A stretch of DNA of 64,000 nt, from contig NZ_SSYA01000001.1 of assembly GCF_004917065.1 (NCBI RefSeq), positions 1,930,161 through 1,994,160 of the forward strand, read 5' to 3'. Shown in pieces: positions 8,479-16,628 of the stretch. Both the position numbers and the translations under genes were made by a program. The stretch comes from Geomonas ferrireducens. GTDB taxonomy: Bacteria; Desulfobacterota; Desulfuromonadia; Geobacterales; Geobacteraceae. The notes beneath the pieces were generated by a model. The model saw only the letters and a program-made list of their open reading frames with translations, was not told where the DNA came from and searched no databases. Position 1 is the stretch's first letter. Each line of letters opens with the position of its first letter.

Positions 8479-9423
8479 GTGGATCTGAGCATAGTGGTGC
8501 CGATATTCAACGAGGAAGACAACATCCCGGTCCTGCACGATCGCATCAGCGAGGCGCTGATCGACACCGGGCTGGAGTACGAACTCATCCTGGTCGATGA
8601 CGGTTCCTCGGACAATTCATACTCCGCGCTCAAGCGCCTCGCTTCCAAGGACGACCGGGTCAAGGTGATCCGTCTGCGCCGCAACTTCGGCCAGACCGCC
8701 GCCATGTCGGCAGGTTTCGATTCGGCACTTGGCAGGGTCGTGGTCCCGATGGACGGCGACATGCAGAACGATCCGCTCGACATACCGCTGCTTTTGAACC
8801 GCATCGACGAGGGGTTCGACGTGGTTTCCGGCTGGCGCAAGGACCGTAAGGACACCTTCGTGAACCGCAAGCTCCCCTCCATACTTGCGAACTCCATTAT
8901 CTCGAAGATGACCGGGGTCCACTTGCATGACTACGGCTGCACCTTGAAGGCGTACCGTCGCGACGTCCTCGAGGACGTGAACCTCTACGGTGAGATGCAC
9001 CGCTTCGTACCGGCGCTCGCGCACCAGGTCGGGGCGCGTGTCACCGAGATGCCCGTGCGGCATCACGAGCGTCTGCACGGCAAGAGCAAGTACGGCATCT
9101 CCCGCACCATGAAAGTCATCCTCGACCTGATGACGGTGAAGTTCCTGCTGAGCTACTCCACTAAGCCGATCCAGCTCTTTGGCCGCTGGGGGATCTACAC
9201 CATCGTCGCTGGTATGCTGAGCGGCGCGGCCACGCTGTACATGAAGTTCTTCGAGCACACGAGCATGAACAGGAACCCGCTCCTAATCCTCACCGCCTTC
9301 CTGCTCTTCATGGGGGTGCAGTTCATCGTTCTGGGACTTCTGGCCGAGCTGAACGCCCGCACTTACTACGAGGCACAGCGCAAGCCGATTTACAACATCA
9401 AGGAAAAGCTCAACTTTGGCTAG
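8479..9423 (+). CDS. Family 2 glycosyltransferase, DPM1/GtrB type (polyprenyl-phosphate sugar transferase)
   Basis: A 314-aa protein that probably transfers a sugar from a nucleotide to undecaprenyl phosphate at the inner membrane. It starts DLSIVVPIFNEEDN, has ILVDDGSSDNS and the metal site VVPMDGDMQNDP, and carries the RLHGKSKYG motif of the DPM/GtrB group. Two C-terminal TM segments (about residues 230-250 and 265-290) match GtrB. I chose GTG 8479, with GGGAG six bases upstream. The upstream in-frame TTG at 8446 lies in the palindromic repeat and would add repeat-derived residues. It overlaps the next gene by 8 bases. Confidence 0.9.
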   Translation: MDLSIVVPIFNEEDNIPVLHDRISEALIDTGLEYELILVDDGSSDNSYSALKRLASKDDRVKVIRLRRNFGQTAAMSAGFDSALGRVVVPMDGDMQNDPLDIPLLLNRIDEGFDVVSGWRKDRKDTFVNRKLPSILANSIISKMTGVHLHDYGCTLKAYRRDVLEDVNLYGEMHRFVPALAHQVGARVTEMPVRHHERLHGKSKYGISRTMKVILDLMTVKFLLSYSTKPIQLFGRWGIYTIVAGMLSGAATLYMKFFEHTSMNRNPLLILTAFLLFMGVQFIVLGLLAELNARTYYEAQRKPIYNIKEKLNFG

Positions 9424-10594
9424 CGAGCCACTGCGCGTACTGGTGCTGGCACCCACCCCCTTCTTTGCGGATCGCGGCTGCCACGTACGTATCCTCGAAG
9501 AGGCCCGCGCCGCCATGGCGTGCGGCGTCGAACTGCGCCTGGTGACATATCACATCGGGCGCGACGTCCCCGGCATCCCCACCGAACGCATCCCCGGATT
9601 CTCCTGGTATAAAAAGCTCGAAGCAGGCCCCTCTTGGGTCAAGCCCTTCCTTGACGTGCAACTGTTGTTCAAGGCATGGAAGGTAGCACGCGCTTTCAAG
9701 CCGCACGTAATCCACGCCCACCTTCACGAGGGCGCTTTCTTCGGTGCCTTCCTTAAGATGCTGCTCCGCATCCCCATGCTTTTCGACTGCCAGGGAAGCC
9801 TCACCGCGGAAATCACCGATCATGGCTTCGTAAAACCCGGCTCCATCCTGCAGCGCTTTTTCGCCACCCTCGAGCACTGGATCAATCGAAGCTCCGATTT
9901 CATCGTGACCAGCGCAAGCCCGACGGTAGAGCTGCTCCTGAAAGACGGCGTGCCTAAGGAACGGGTTCGGGCGCTGATTGACGGCGTTGATACCGAGGTG
10001 TTCGCGCCGCAACCCAAAGGAGCAATCCGTGCCCGACTCGGGCTGCCGGAGAAGCGGCCCGTCGTCGTCTATCTTGGCCTTCTGAACCGTTACCAAGGGA
10101 TCGACCTGCTGCTGGATGCGGCCGCTTACCTGAAGGGGCAGGGGGCGAGGATCCACTATCTCATCATGGGATTTCCCGACGTCTCGTATCGCGAGAAGGC
10201 CAAGGAGATGGGGCTCGCCGACATCATCACCTTCACAGGAAGAATTCCTTACGACGAGGCACCACTTTACCTGAGTGCCGGCGACCTGGCCGTCTCCCCG
10301 AAAGTTTCGCTCACCGAAGCCAACGGTAAGCTATTCAATTACATAGCCTGCGGGCTCCCCACCGTCGTCTTTGACACACCCGTCAACCGTGAGATTCTAG
10401 GAGCCGCCGCGCTGTACGCGAAGTTCGGTGACGCCGCGGAGCTCGCCGGAGCAATTGGGCGGCTGGCTGGGGACAGCGAGCTGCGTGAAGAAGTCGGAAC
10501 TGAAGGCCGCGAACGGGCCGTCAGCATGCACTCTTGGCAGGCGCGAGGAAGGGAACTCGCCGGAATCTATCGGCAGGTCGCGGGAAATAAGTAA
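9416..10594 (+). CDS. Family 4 glycosyltransferase (GT-B fold)
   Basis: A 392-aa cytoplasmic transferase of the GT4 group. The N-terminal Rossmann half contains PTPFFADRGCHVRILEEARA. The C-terminal donor-binding half contains VVYLGLLNRYQGIDLLLDA and the EANGKLFNYIACGLPTV region, where an E-x7-E-like pattern normally holds the nucleotide sugar. It starts at TTG 9416 and overlaps the end of the preceding gene, so translation is coupled. The 300-bp repeat array begins just after its stop. Sugar specificity is unknown. Confidence 0.9.
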   Translation: MASEPLRVLVLAPTPFFADRGCHVRILEEARAAMACGVELRLVTYHIGRDVPGIPTERIPGFSWYKKLEAGPSWVKPFLDVQLLFKAWKVARAFKPHVIHAHLHEGAFFGAFLKMLLRIPMLFDCQGSLTAEITDHGFVKPGSILQRFFATLEHWINRSSDFIVTSASPTVELLLKDGVPKERVRALIDGVDTEVFAPQPKGAIRARLGLPEKRPVVVYLGLLNRYQGIDLLLDAAAYLKGQGARIHYLIMGFPDVSYREKAKEMGLADIITFTGRIPYDEAPLYLSAGDLAVSPKVSLTEANGKLFNYIACGLPTVVFDTPVNREILGAAALYAKFGDAAELAGAIGRLAGDSELREEVGTEGRERAVSMHSWQARGRELAGIYRQVAGNK

Positions 10595-10620
10595 CCGGCA
10601 ATTTTCTCGTCCCCGTTTCG

Positions 10621-10921
10621 CTTCGGCTAATCCAGTTCAGATTTAACGAATCCGTTTCAGATTTCGGCGAATCCGTTTCGGAAACGACGAATCCAACTTG
10701 AAAACGACGAATCCGATTTAGAAACGACGAATTCAATCTAGAAATGACGAATTCGATTTAGAAATGACGAATCTGATTTAGAAATGACGAATCTGATTTA
10801 GAAATGACGAATCCGATTTTAAAAACGACGAATCCGATTTAGAAACGACGAATCCGATTTAGAAATGACGAATCTGATTTGAAAACGACGAATCTGATTT
10901 GAAAACGACGGATCCGATCTT
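10621..10921 (+). repeat. Array of fifteen 20-bp tandem repeats, unit RAAAYGACGAATCYGATTTA
   Basis: Twelve well-kept units start at 10681, 10701, 10721, 10741, 10761, 10781, 10801, 10822, 10842, 10862, 10882 and 10902. Three decayed units precede them at 10621, 10641 and 10661, and a barely recognisable one may lie at 10601. Every period is 20 bp except one of 21. Each good unit contains a small dyad AATC-Y-GATT. Variation is confined mostly to C/T at two positions and R at the first. There are no unique spacers, so this is not CRISPR. It fills the gap before the winged-helix gene at 11003. Binding-site array is the most natural reading, but that is inference. Confidence 0.95.
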
Positions 10922-10966
10922 GAAATGGCATTTACGTCTCGAAGGGACGTGCCGTGTGTAAAAAAG

Positions 10967-10995
10967 TTGAAATGTTGTAGCATTTGTACTACTGT
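10967..10995 (+). promoter_or_regulatory. Weak candidate promoter before the winged-helix gene
   Basis: TTGAAA (10967-10972), a 17-base spacer and TACTGT (10990-10995). Transcription would begin at about the ATG at 11003, which has no Shine-Dalgarno sequence, so a leaderless start is possible. The element lies about 45 bases after the repeat array. Confidence 0.3.
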
Positions 10996-11002
10996 TCAGC
11001 CC

Positions 11003-11608
11003 ATGAACGGTGATGATGAAAAGGTTTTAGATACTTATCGCTCTTTCCTCCTCCTTTCGGAGATCTCCGGCGATCAGCAACTCTCGCAACGCGAGCTGGC
11101 GAAACGCCTCGGCATCGCTTTGGGGCTGGTCAACTCCTACCTGAAGAACCTAGTTGCGAAGGGGTTCGTCCGGGTCGCCAACTTCCCCAGGAACCGCTAC
11201 GCGTATCTCCTCACCCCCAAAGGTTTCGCCGAAAAAAGCCGGCTCGCCTATCAACACCTGAGCTACTTCTCCGGCCTCTACACAGTTGCCCGCCAGGACT
11301 ACTTGAAGCTTTTCAAGTCGCTCTCGGCGCAAGGCGTGGAAAAGGTGGCTTTCTGCGGCATCGACGAGGTTGCGGAGATCGCCTACCTTTCCCTGAAGGA
11401 AGCGGGGCTCGAGCTTACCGTGGCAATGGACGCCGAGAATGCAGGAGGGAAATTCTTCGGCAACACAATAGTCTCTCCGGCTATCGGTCTTCTGTCAGGC
11501 AATCACAGCATTGTCATCACATCCATGAAGCGTGGCCAAGCCTTACGCGAGGAACTGCTGCGCATCGGCGTCGAGCCTGAGCGGATTCACCAGGCGGTGA
11601 AGTTATGA
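11003..11608 (+). CDS. Winged-helix regulator fused to a Rossmann-like domain
   Basis: A 201-aa protein. Residues 1-75 form a MarR-like winged helix: QRELAKRLGIALGLVNSYLK is the recognition helix-turn-helix, followed by a wing rich in R/N and LLTPKGFAEKSRL. Residues 95-200 look like a nucleotide- or sugar-binding alpha/beta domain (KVAFCGIDEVAEIAYL, then SIVITSMKRG). Such proteins are known at the head of exopolysaccharide clusters. I prefer ATG 11003; an in-frame ATG at 10925 would add 26 Cys/Lys-rich residues and abut the repeat array. It overlaps the flippase gene by ATGA. It probably regulates this locus, perhaps through the adjacent array. Confidence 0.8.
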   Translation: MNGDDEKVLDTYRSFLLLSEISGDQQLSQRELAKRLGIALGLVNSYLKNLVAKGFVRVANFPRNRYAYLLTPKGFAEKSRLAYQHLSYFSGLYTVARQDYLKLFKSLSAQGVEKVAFCGIDEVAEIAYLSLKEAGLELTVAMDAENAGGKFFGNTIVSPAIGLLSGNHSIVITSMKRGQALREELLRIGVEPERIHQAVKL

Positions 11609-12939
11609 ATCAGGCATGGGTTGGCTATCTTCCCGCCTTCCTAAGGAAAAAGGTGGAGGGTAGGCACGAACTACAGAAGGTTCTCAGCAACACAGGGTGG
11701 CTTTTCGGCGACCGACTGCTCCGAATGGGCATCGGGCTCTTCGTCGGAATCTGGATTGCCCGCTACCTGGGGCCGACCCAGTACGGCCTGCTGAGCTATG
11801 CCGCCTCGATGATAGCGGTGTTCTCGGCGATAGCAGTGCTCGGGCTCGACTCCATCGTCGTCCGGGAAATAGTGAGAGAACCCGAGAGCGAGCGGGAGAT
11901 CCTCGGTACCGTTCTAACCCTGCGCCTGCTGGCAAGTTTCTCCGCATACATCCTGACCGTCGCCACCACCTTATTGCTGCGCCCCGATGACCGTTTGTCC
12001 CAGATCCTTGTCGCCGTCATGGGATGGGCCATGATTTTCGGCTCGTTCGACACCATTGACCTGTGGTTTCAGTCCAAGGTCTTGTCGAAGTTCGTCGTTT
12101 ATGCAAAAAACACCGCATTTCTCATCGCGTCCATCGTACGGGTGGTGCTTGTAGTTATCAAGGCGCCTGTAGTTGCTTTTGCGGCAGCCAATTCACTGGA
12201 ATTCGGCCTCGCGGCCATCGGCCTTTGCTACGTATATCGCAGCAACGGGCAGATGATCAGCCAACTCAGGACGAGCTGGACCCTCGCACGAAGGTTACTT
12301 CGCGACTGCTGGCCCCTCGTCTTGTCGAGCGTAATTTTCATGGTGTATCTGCGTATCGACCAGATCATGCTTGGGCAGATGGCGACCTCGCATGAGCTCG
12401 GCATCTACGCCTCAGCCGTGAAGATCGCTGAAATTTGGTTCTTCATCCCGACAGCGATCGTGTCGTCGGTCTTTCCCAATATCGTGCGGGCGAGGGAAGT
12501 GGACGAGAAGGAGTTTTACAACCGTCTGCAGAAGCTTTACAACCTCCTTGCGTTCCTTGGGTACGCGATTGCCATTCCAACCACGTTCTTAGCGAGCATT
12601 GTCGTTTACCTCTTCTATGGTGAGGCATACGCAAGCGCTGCGCCTATGCTGGTGCTCCTTATCTGGAGTGATGTCTTTGCCAATCTTGCAGTAGCCAGGA
12701 ACACTTTTCTTATGGCGATGAACTGGACCAGGGTCCTCCTCGTGATGACGTTTCTGGGGGCTGCGGCGAACATCGCCTTGAACTTTTGGTGGGTGCCGAA
12801 GTACGGCGGAATCGGTGCGGCGGCCGCTTCATTGATTTCCTATTGGTTCGCGGCGCACGGCGGTTGCTTTCTTTACAAGCCGTTGCGCAGAACCGGCGGC
12901 ATGTTGACTCGGGCCTTGATCTACCCACGATTCTGGTAG
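11605..12939 (+). CDS. Polysaccharide flippase, Wzx-like (MVF/MATE superfamily)
   Basis: A 444-aa integral membrane protein with about 12-14 TM segments. It would flip lipid-linked oligosaccharides to the periplasmic face. The N-terminal region NTGWLFGDRLLRMGIGLFVG, followed by ARYLGPTQYGLLSYA, is characteristic of polysaccharide transporters of the RfbX/Wzx type. The start ATG overlaps the stop of the regulator gene (ATGA). Codon choice is less GC-rich at third positions than in the flanking housekeeping genes, as is common for surface-glycan loci. No Wzy polymerase is recognisable nearby. Confidence 0.9.
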   Translation: MNQAWVGYLPAFLRKKVEGRHELQKVLSNTGWLFGDRLLRMGIGLFVGIWIARYLGPTQYGLLSYAASMIAVFSAIAVLGLDSIVVREIVREPESEREILGTVLTLRLLASFSAYILTVATTLLLRPDDRLSQILVAVMGWAMIFGSFDTIDLWFQSKVLSKFVVYAKNTAFLIASIVRVVLVVIKAPVVAFAAANSLEFGLAAIGLCYVYRSNGQMISQLRTSWTLARRLLRDCWPLVLSSVIFMVYLRIDQIMLGQMATSHELGIYASAVKIAEIWFFIPTAIVSSVFPNIVRAREVDEKEFYNRLQKLYNLLAFLGYAIAIPTTFLASIVVYLFYGEAYASAAPMLVLLIWSDVFANLAVARNTFLMAMNWTRVLLVMTFLGAAANIALNFWWVPKYGGIGAAAASLISYWFAAHGGCFLYKPLRRTGGMLTRALIYPRFW

Positions 12940-12994
12940 CCTGGCTTCCGATACTGCGGACCGTAAGGACGGGTCCGAAAGGAGATCGCAGGAA

Positions 12995-14356
12995 ATGCAC
13001 CTCGATGAGTCCATCGTCGGCCTCGCCTCGATGACGGGGAAGAAATTAGACTATCGCGACCTGGATGGGATACAGGAACTATTGCGGCAAGTGTCGCATG
13101 AGGTTTGTCTTGCAAACGCGGCACCTGACCTGCCTCTAGCCGGCATCGTAAAACCCGGGAGCTCGGTTCTCCTGAAGCCGAACTGGGTGCTTCACCAGAA
13201 TTTCAGTGGCAAAGGGAACGACTGCCTCGTTACGCATCCCAACTTCGTCCTTGCGGTGCTGAAAGAGGTGTTCAGCTGCTCCCCTAAGAAAGTGGTCATA
13301 GGGGATGCGCCGGTGCAGGGTTGCGTGTTCGATAACATCGTCACGGAGAGCTGGCGCAAAGAGGTCGAAAAAATAGCAACCTGCCCGTACGAAATCGTCG
13401 ACTTCAGAAGGACCGTCCTGAAAGAAGGCGGGCTGGCAGCCGGGCAGGTGACCGACGCGCGTCCTGAGGAGAGGTTTCTTCTGTTTGACCTCAAAGGGGA
13501 CAGTCTTCTGGAACCGGTAAGCAAGAAGAACGTCGCTTTCCGGATAACCTGCTACGACCCTGACATTCTCGCCAAGCGTCATCACAAAGGGAGACACCAG
13601 TACCTGCTGTGCAAAGAACCCTTTGAAAGCGACGTCATCATCAATCTGCCGAAAGTGAAAACGCATAAGAAAGCGGGGCTGACCGCGGCACTGAAAAATC
13701 TGGTGGGCATCAACGGGAACAAGGAATATCTGCCCCATCACCGTGTCGGGAGCCGGGTCGAGGGAGGAGACTGCTACCGGCAGCTCTCCCCCCTGAAAAG
13801 GGTTGCGGAATACTGCCTGGACGAGGCGAATAGAAACATCGGGACGCAGGCTTGTTCGAGATGGATGAAAGGGTTCGAGTCGCTTATAAAGGTGCGCTCC
13901 CGGTTCGGCGATACCGAGATCGAGGGGGGCTGGTACGGCAATGACACGGTCTGGCGGATGGCGCTCGACCTGAACAGGATCGCGCTTTACGGCAGGCCGG
14001 ACGGCACCATGTCCGATGAAAAGCAAAGGCACATCTATTCCATTGCTGACGGGATCATCGGGGGGCAGGGGGAAGGGCCTCTGGCGCCGGACCCGTTGGA
14101 ACTGGGTATCTGCACCCTGGCCGCTTCGTCCGCCTACGCCGACCTCGTTCACAGTTACCTGATGGGGTTGGATTTCAGGAAGATCCCACTGGTGCGGGAG
14201 GCTTTCGGGGATTTCCGATTCCCGTTGGTCCCACGGGATGCGGCGTCCTGCCGGGTGGCGGCACGGCAGAGGCTGTACCAGCCGATGGAAGTCGCGGCCG
14301 AATTCGGACGAAGGGCGACCCCTGCGAGAGGGTGGCAAGGACACATTGAGTTATAG
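12995..14356 (+). CDS. DUF362 domain protein in the polysaccharide locus
   Basis: A 453-aa protein recognised by the DUF362 core: SVLLKPNWVLH (about residue 53), the VVIGDAPVQGC loop (about 104), INLPKVKTHKKAGLTAALKN (about 216) and a C-terminal IADGIIGGQGEGPLAP. Some DUF362 proteins carry a ferredoxin domain. None is visible here, although isolated cysteines exist. The biochemical role is not established for this type. ATG 12995 is preceded by AAAGGAGATCGCAGGA. It is 55 bases after the flippase and 28 bases before the ATP-grasp gene, suggesting the two act together on a cell-surface product. Confidence 0.82.
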   Translation: MHLDESIVGLASMTGKKLDYRDLDGIQELLRQVSHEVCLANAAPDLPLAGIVKPGSSVLLKPNWVLHQNFSGKGNDCLVTHPNFVLAVLKEVFSCSPKKVVIGDAPVQGCVFDNIVTESWRKEVEKIATCPYEIVDFRRTVLKEGGLAAGQVTDARPEERFLLFDLKGDSLLEPVSKKNVAFRITCYDPDILAKRHHKGRHQYLLCKEPFESDVIINLPKVKTHKKAGLTAALKNLVGINGNKEYLPHHRVGSRVEGGDCYRQLSPLKRVAEYCLDEANRNIGTQACSRWMKGFESLIKVRSRFGDTEIEGGWYGNDTVWRMALDLNRIALYGRPDGTMSDEKQRHIYSIADGIIGGQGEGPLAPDPLELGICTLAASSAYADLVHSYLMGLDFRKIPLVREAFGDFRFPLVPRDAASCRVAARQRLYQPMEVAAEFGRRATPARGWQGHIEL

Positions 14357-14384
14357 CTCCTGCATGGAAGCTAAGGAGATAAGA

Positions 14385-15440
14385 ATGTTGATAGGGATAC
14401 ATCCGGATCATGTCTGGGGGACCAGCTTTTCCGACAAATGGATACCGTTTTTGAAGACTCTGGACGTGGAGGTGAAGATCCTGGATTTGCTTCGACAGGA
14501 TGCTCTTGACCAGGTCAAAGGATGCGACGGCGTCATGTGGCGCTGGGCGCACCGGGCGCAGGACAAGCAATCGGCGAAGATGATCCTGTACGTGATCGAG
14601 CAGTATCTCAAGCTGCCCGTCTTCCCTGATAACGGAACCGCGTGGCACTTCGATGAAAAGGTGGCACAGAAATATCTCCTGCAATCGCTGGATGTGCCGC
14701 TGCCGGAGCAGTGGGTCTTTTGGAGCCACGAAGAGGCATCGGAATGGGCCAGGAGCCAAGCCAAGTATCCCGTAGTCTTCAAACTTTCGGTAGGGGCCGG
14801 AGCCTCGAGCGTGGCCAAGGTGGATACTTGTGCCGAGGCTGAGCCTTTCATAGACAGGATGTTCAAGAGGGGGATCTTCCCCATGACCATGAACGAGTTC
14901 CGTCCCCGGATCATTCCTGCCAGCCGCCGCGAGGCGAAGAATGCTTTCCATCGCTTCACCGATACTTTCGGTTATATGATGCTGAACCAGTACCCCCGGC
15001 TGGACGCGGAATGGTGGAAGCCTGAAAAGGGGTACGCACTGTTCCAGGAGTTTCTTCCCGGCAACGATTACGACACACGGATTACCGTCATAGGCGACAG
15101 GGCTTTCGGGTTCAGAAGATATAACCGGCCCAACGATTTCAGGGCGTCCGGCAGCGGGAACATAGACTACGATCCGGCCGGCATCGATCTCGAGATGGTG
15201 AAGATAGCGTTCGAGACCTCAAGGGGCGCAGGCTTCACGTGCATGGCATACGATTTCCTCTACAGGGACTCAAAACCGGTGGTTTGCGAAATCAGCTACA
15301 CTTTCGCCGATCATGCCATCCATTCCTGTCCCGGGCACTGGGACGGCAACCTCAACTGGCATGAAGGGCAGATGTGGCCGGAAGATGCCCAGATCATCGA
15401 TTTCGTCGAGACAATCCGCAGGGGAAGAACAGCGTCATGA
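14385..15440 (+). CDS. ATP-grasp domain ligase
   Basis: A 351-aa protein with an ATP-grasp fold. KYPVVFKLSVGAGASSVAKV (about residues 127-146) is the ATP-binding strand and glycine loop, ALFQEFLPGNDYDTR provides the hinge and metal-side residues, and VVCEISYTFADHA provides the late Glu region. ATP-grasp enzymes join a carboxylate to an amine or thiol through an acyl phosphate; the substrates here are unknown. I chose ATG 14385 (AAGGAGA upstream); the longer frame to 14238 lies inside the DUF362 gene. Its stop overlaps the next glycosyltransferase start. It may add an amino-acid or similar decoration to the glycan. Confidence 0.8.
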   Translation: MLIGIHPDHVWGTSFSDKWIPFLKTLDVEVKILDLLRQDALDQVKGCDGVMWRWAHRAQDKQSAKMILYVIEQYLKLPVFPDNGTAWHFDEKVAQKYLLQSLDVPLPEQWVFWSHEEASEWARSQAKYPVVFKLSVGAGASSVAKVDTCAEAEPFIDRMFKRGIFPMTMNEFRPRIIPASRREAKNAFHRFTDTFGYMMLNQYPRLDAEWWKPEKGYALFQEFLPGNDYDTRITVIGDRAFGFRRYNRPNDFRASGSGNIDYDPAGIDLEMVKIAFETSRGAGFTCMAYDFLYRDSKPVVCEISYTFADHAIHSCPGHWDGNLNWHEGQMWPEDAQIIDFVETIRRGRTAS

Positions 15441-16627
15441 GGATCGGCTTTGTCACCACTGAATACGTGACGGAAGAGCAGAACTACGATGGGGGGCTCG
15501 CCAATTACCTGAGCAGGATCTGTATCGCGTTGAAGGAAAAAGGTCACGAGCCGGTCGTCATCGTTGCATCGTCACGCGACGGGAGGCTTCGGCACAACGG
15601 AATTGAGGTCAACAGGGTGAAGGCCCTGTGCTACCGCAAAAGGTTGATGAAGATCCTCCAGTTCTTTCCCGGGCTCGACTGGAAAATCGTCAGCCGGCAA
15701 CTGAACGACAAAATCAGGAGCCTGCACAAGGAGAACCCTTTCGACGTGGTCCAGTATGCGAGTGTGGGAGCCACCGTTCTCTCACGGCGCGGGGACATCC
15801 CCTCTGTGGTGAGAATTTCGGGGAACCAGAAACTTTGGGATATCGCCTACGAGGAGGCGCCGTCCCGCAAGAAGCGCGTCTACCAGAACCTCGAGATCGA
15901 AGGGTTGGCGCGGGCCGATTCCCTCTATGGTCCCAGCAGGGTCATCGCCGATTACCTGAAGACCAATCACCACTTCGACATCCAAATAATCGAGACTCCG
16001 TTCGTCCAGGAGTGCTCCTCACTCGACGCCGGGCTCTACCACGCGATACGCGCGGAAGTGCCCGGTGATTATCTCCTGTTTTTCGGGTCGCTGGGACTCG
16101 CGAAGGGAGTCAAGACCATAGCCGACATGGTGAATGAACTGCTCGAAAAGCATCCTGCACTGGCGGTGGTGTTCGTGGGTAAAGACATGGGCTACAACGG
16201 TCGGCCCATCATGGACTACGTTCGCGCAAAAGCGGGAGAACATGCCGACAGGGTCGTCTGGCACGACCGGGTGAAACATGAGCAGCTTTATCCTGTCATA
16301 GAAGGGGCGAAGCTCGTCCTGCTGCCCTCGAGGATCGACAACTTCCCCAATTGCTGTGTCGAGGCCATGGCTTTCAAGAAGGTGGTGGTCGGAACAAAAG
16401 GAGCGAGTTTCGAACAGTTGATAGATGACGGCGTGAGCGGGATGCTGGCCGTTCCCGATGATCCGCGGAGCCTGCTCGCTGTGGTGGCGAAGGCGCTTTC
16501 CTTGTCGGAGGAAGAGCTGCGGGAGATGGGAGAGCGGGCCGCCCGCCGCACCATGGAGCTGTCGCCGGAAAGGATAGTAGAGCAGTTGCTGGCCTACTAT
16601 CAGGATGTGATAGGGCGGGTGAAGTAG
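15437..16627 (+). CDS. Family 4 glycosyltransferase
   Basis: A 396-aa GT-B transferase. N-terminal MRIGFVTTEYVTEEQNYDGG, then LANYLSRICIALKEKGHEP, form the acceptor-side Rossmann fold. The donor-side half has YLLFFGSLGLAKGVKTIAD and the loop VEAMAFKKVVVGTKGASFEQ. ATG 15437 overlaps the ATP-grasp stop (ATGA), so the two are translationally coupled. Sugar specificity cannot be read. Confidence 0.9.
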   Translation: MRIGFVTTEYVTEEQNYDGGLANYLSRICIALKEKGHEPVVIVASSRDGRLRHNGIEVNRVKALCYRKRLMKILQFFPGLDWKIVSRQLNDKIRSLHKENPFDVVQYASVGATVLSRRGDIPSVVRISGNQKLWDIAYEEAPSRKKRVYQNLEIEGLARADSLYGPSRVIADYLKTNHHFDIQIIETPFVQECSSLDAGLYHAIRAEVPGDYLLFFGSLGLAKGVKTIADMVNELLEKHPALAVVFVGKDMGYNGRPIMDYVRAKAGEHADRVVWHDRVKHEQLYPVIEGAKLVLLPSRIDNFPNCCVEAMAFKKVVVGTKGASFEQLIDDGVSGMLAVPDDPRSLLAVVAKALSLSEEELREMGERAARRTMELSPERIVEQLLAYYQDVIGRVK

Positions 16628-16628
16628 A

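Noticed and set aside
10621-10921. CRISPR array
   Set aside because: The 20-bp units are contiguous, with no spacers between them, and no cas genes are in the window.
14238-14384. N-terminal extension of the ATP-grasp protein
   Set aside because: These codons lie within the DUF362 gene, are Arg-rich and lack family similarity; ATG 14385 has a good ribosome site.
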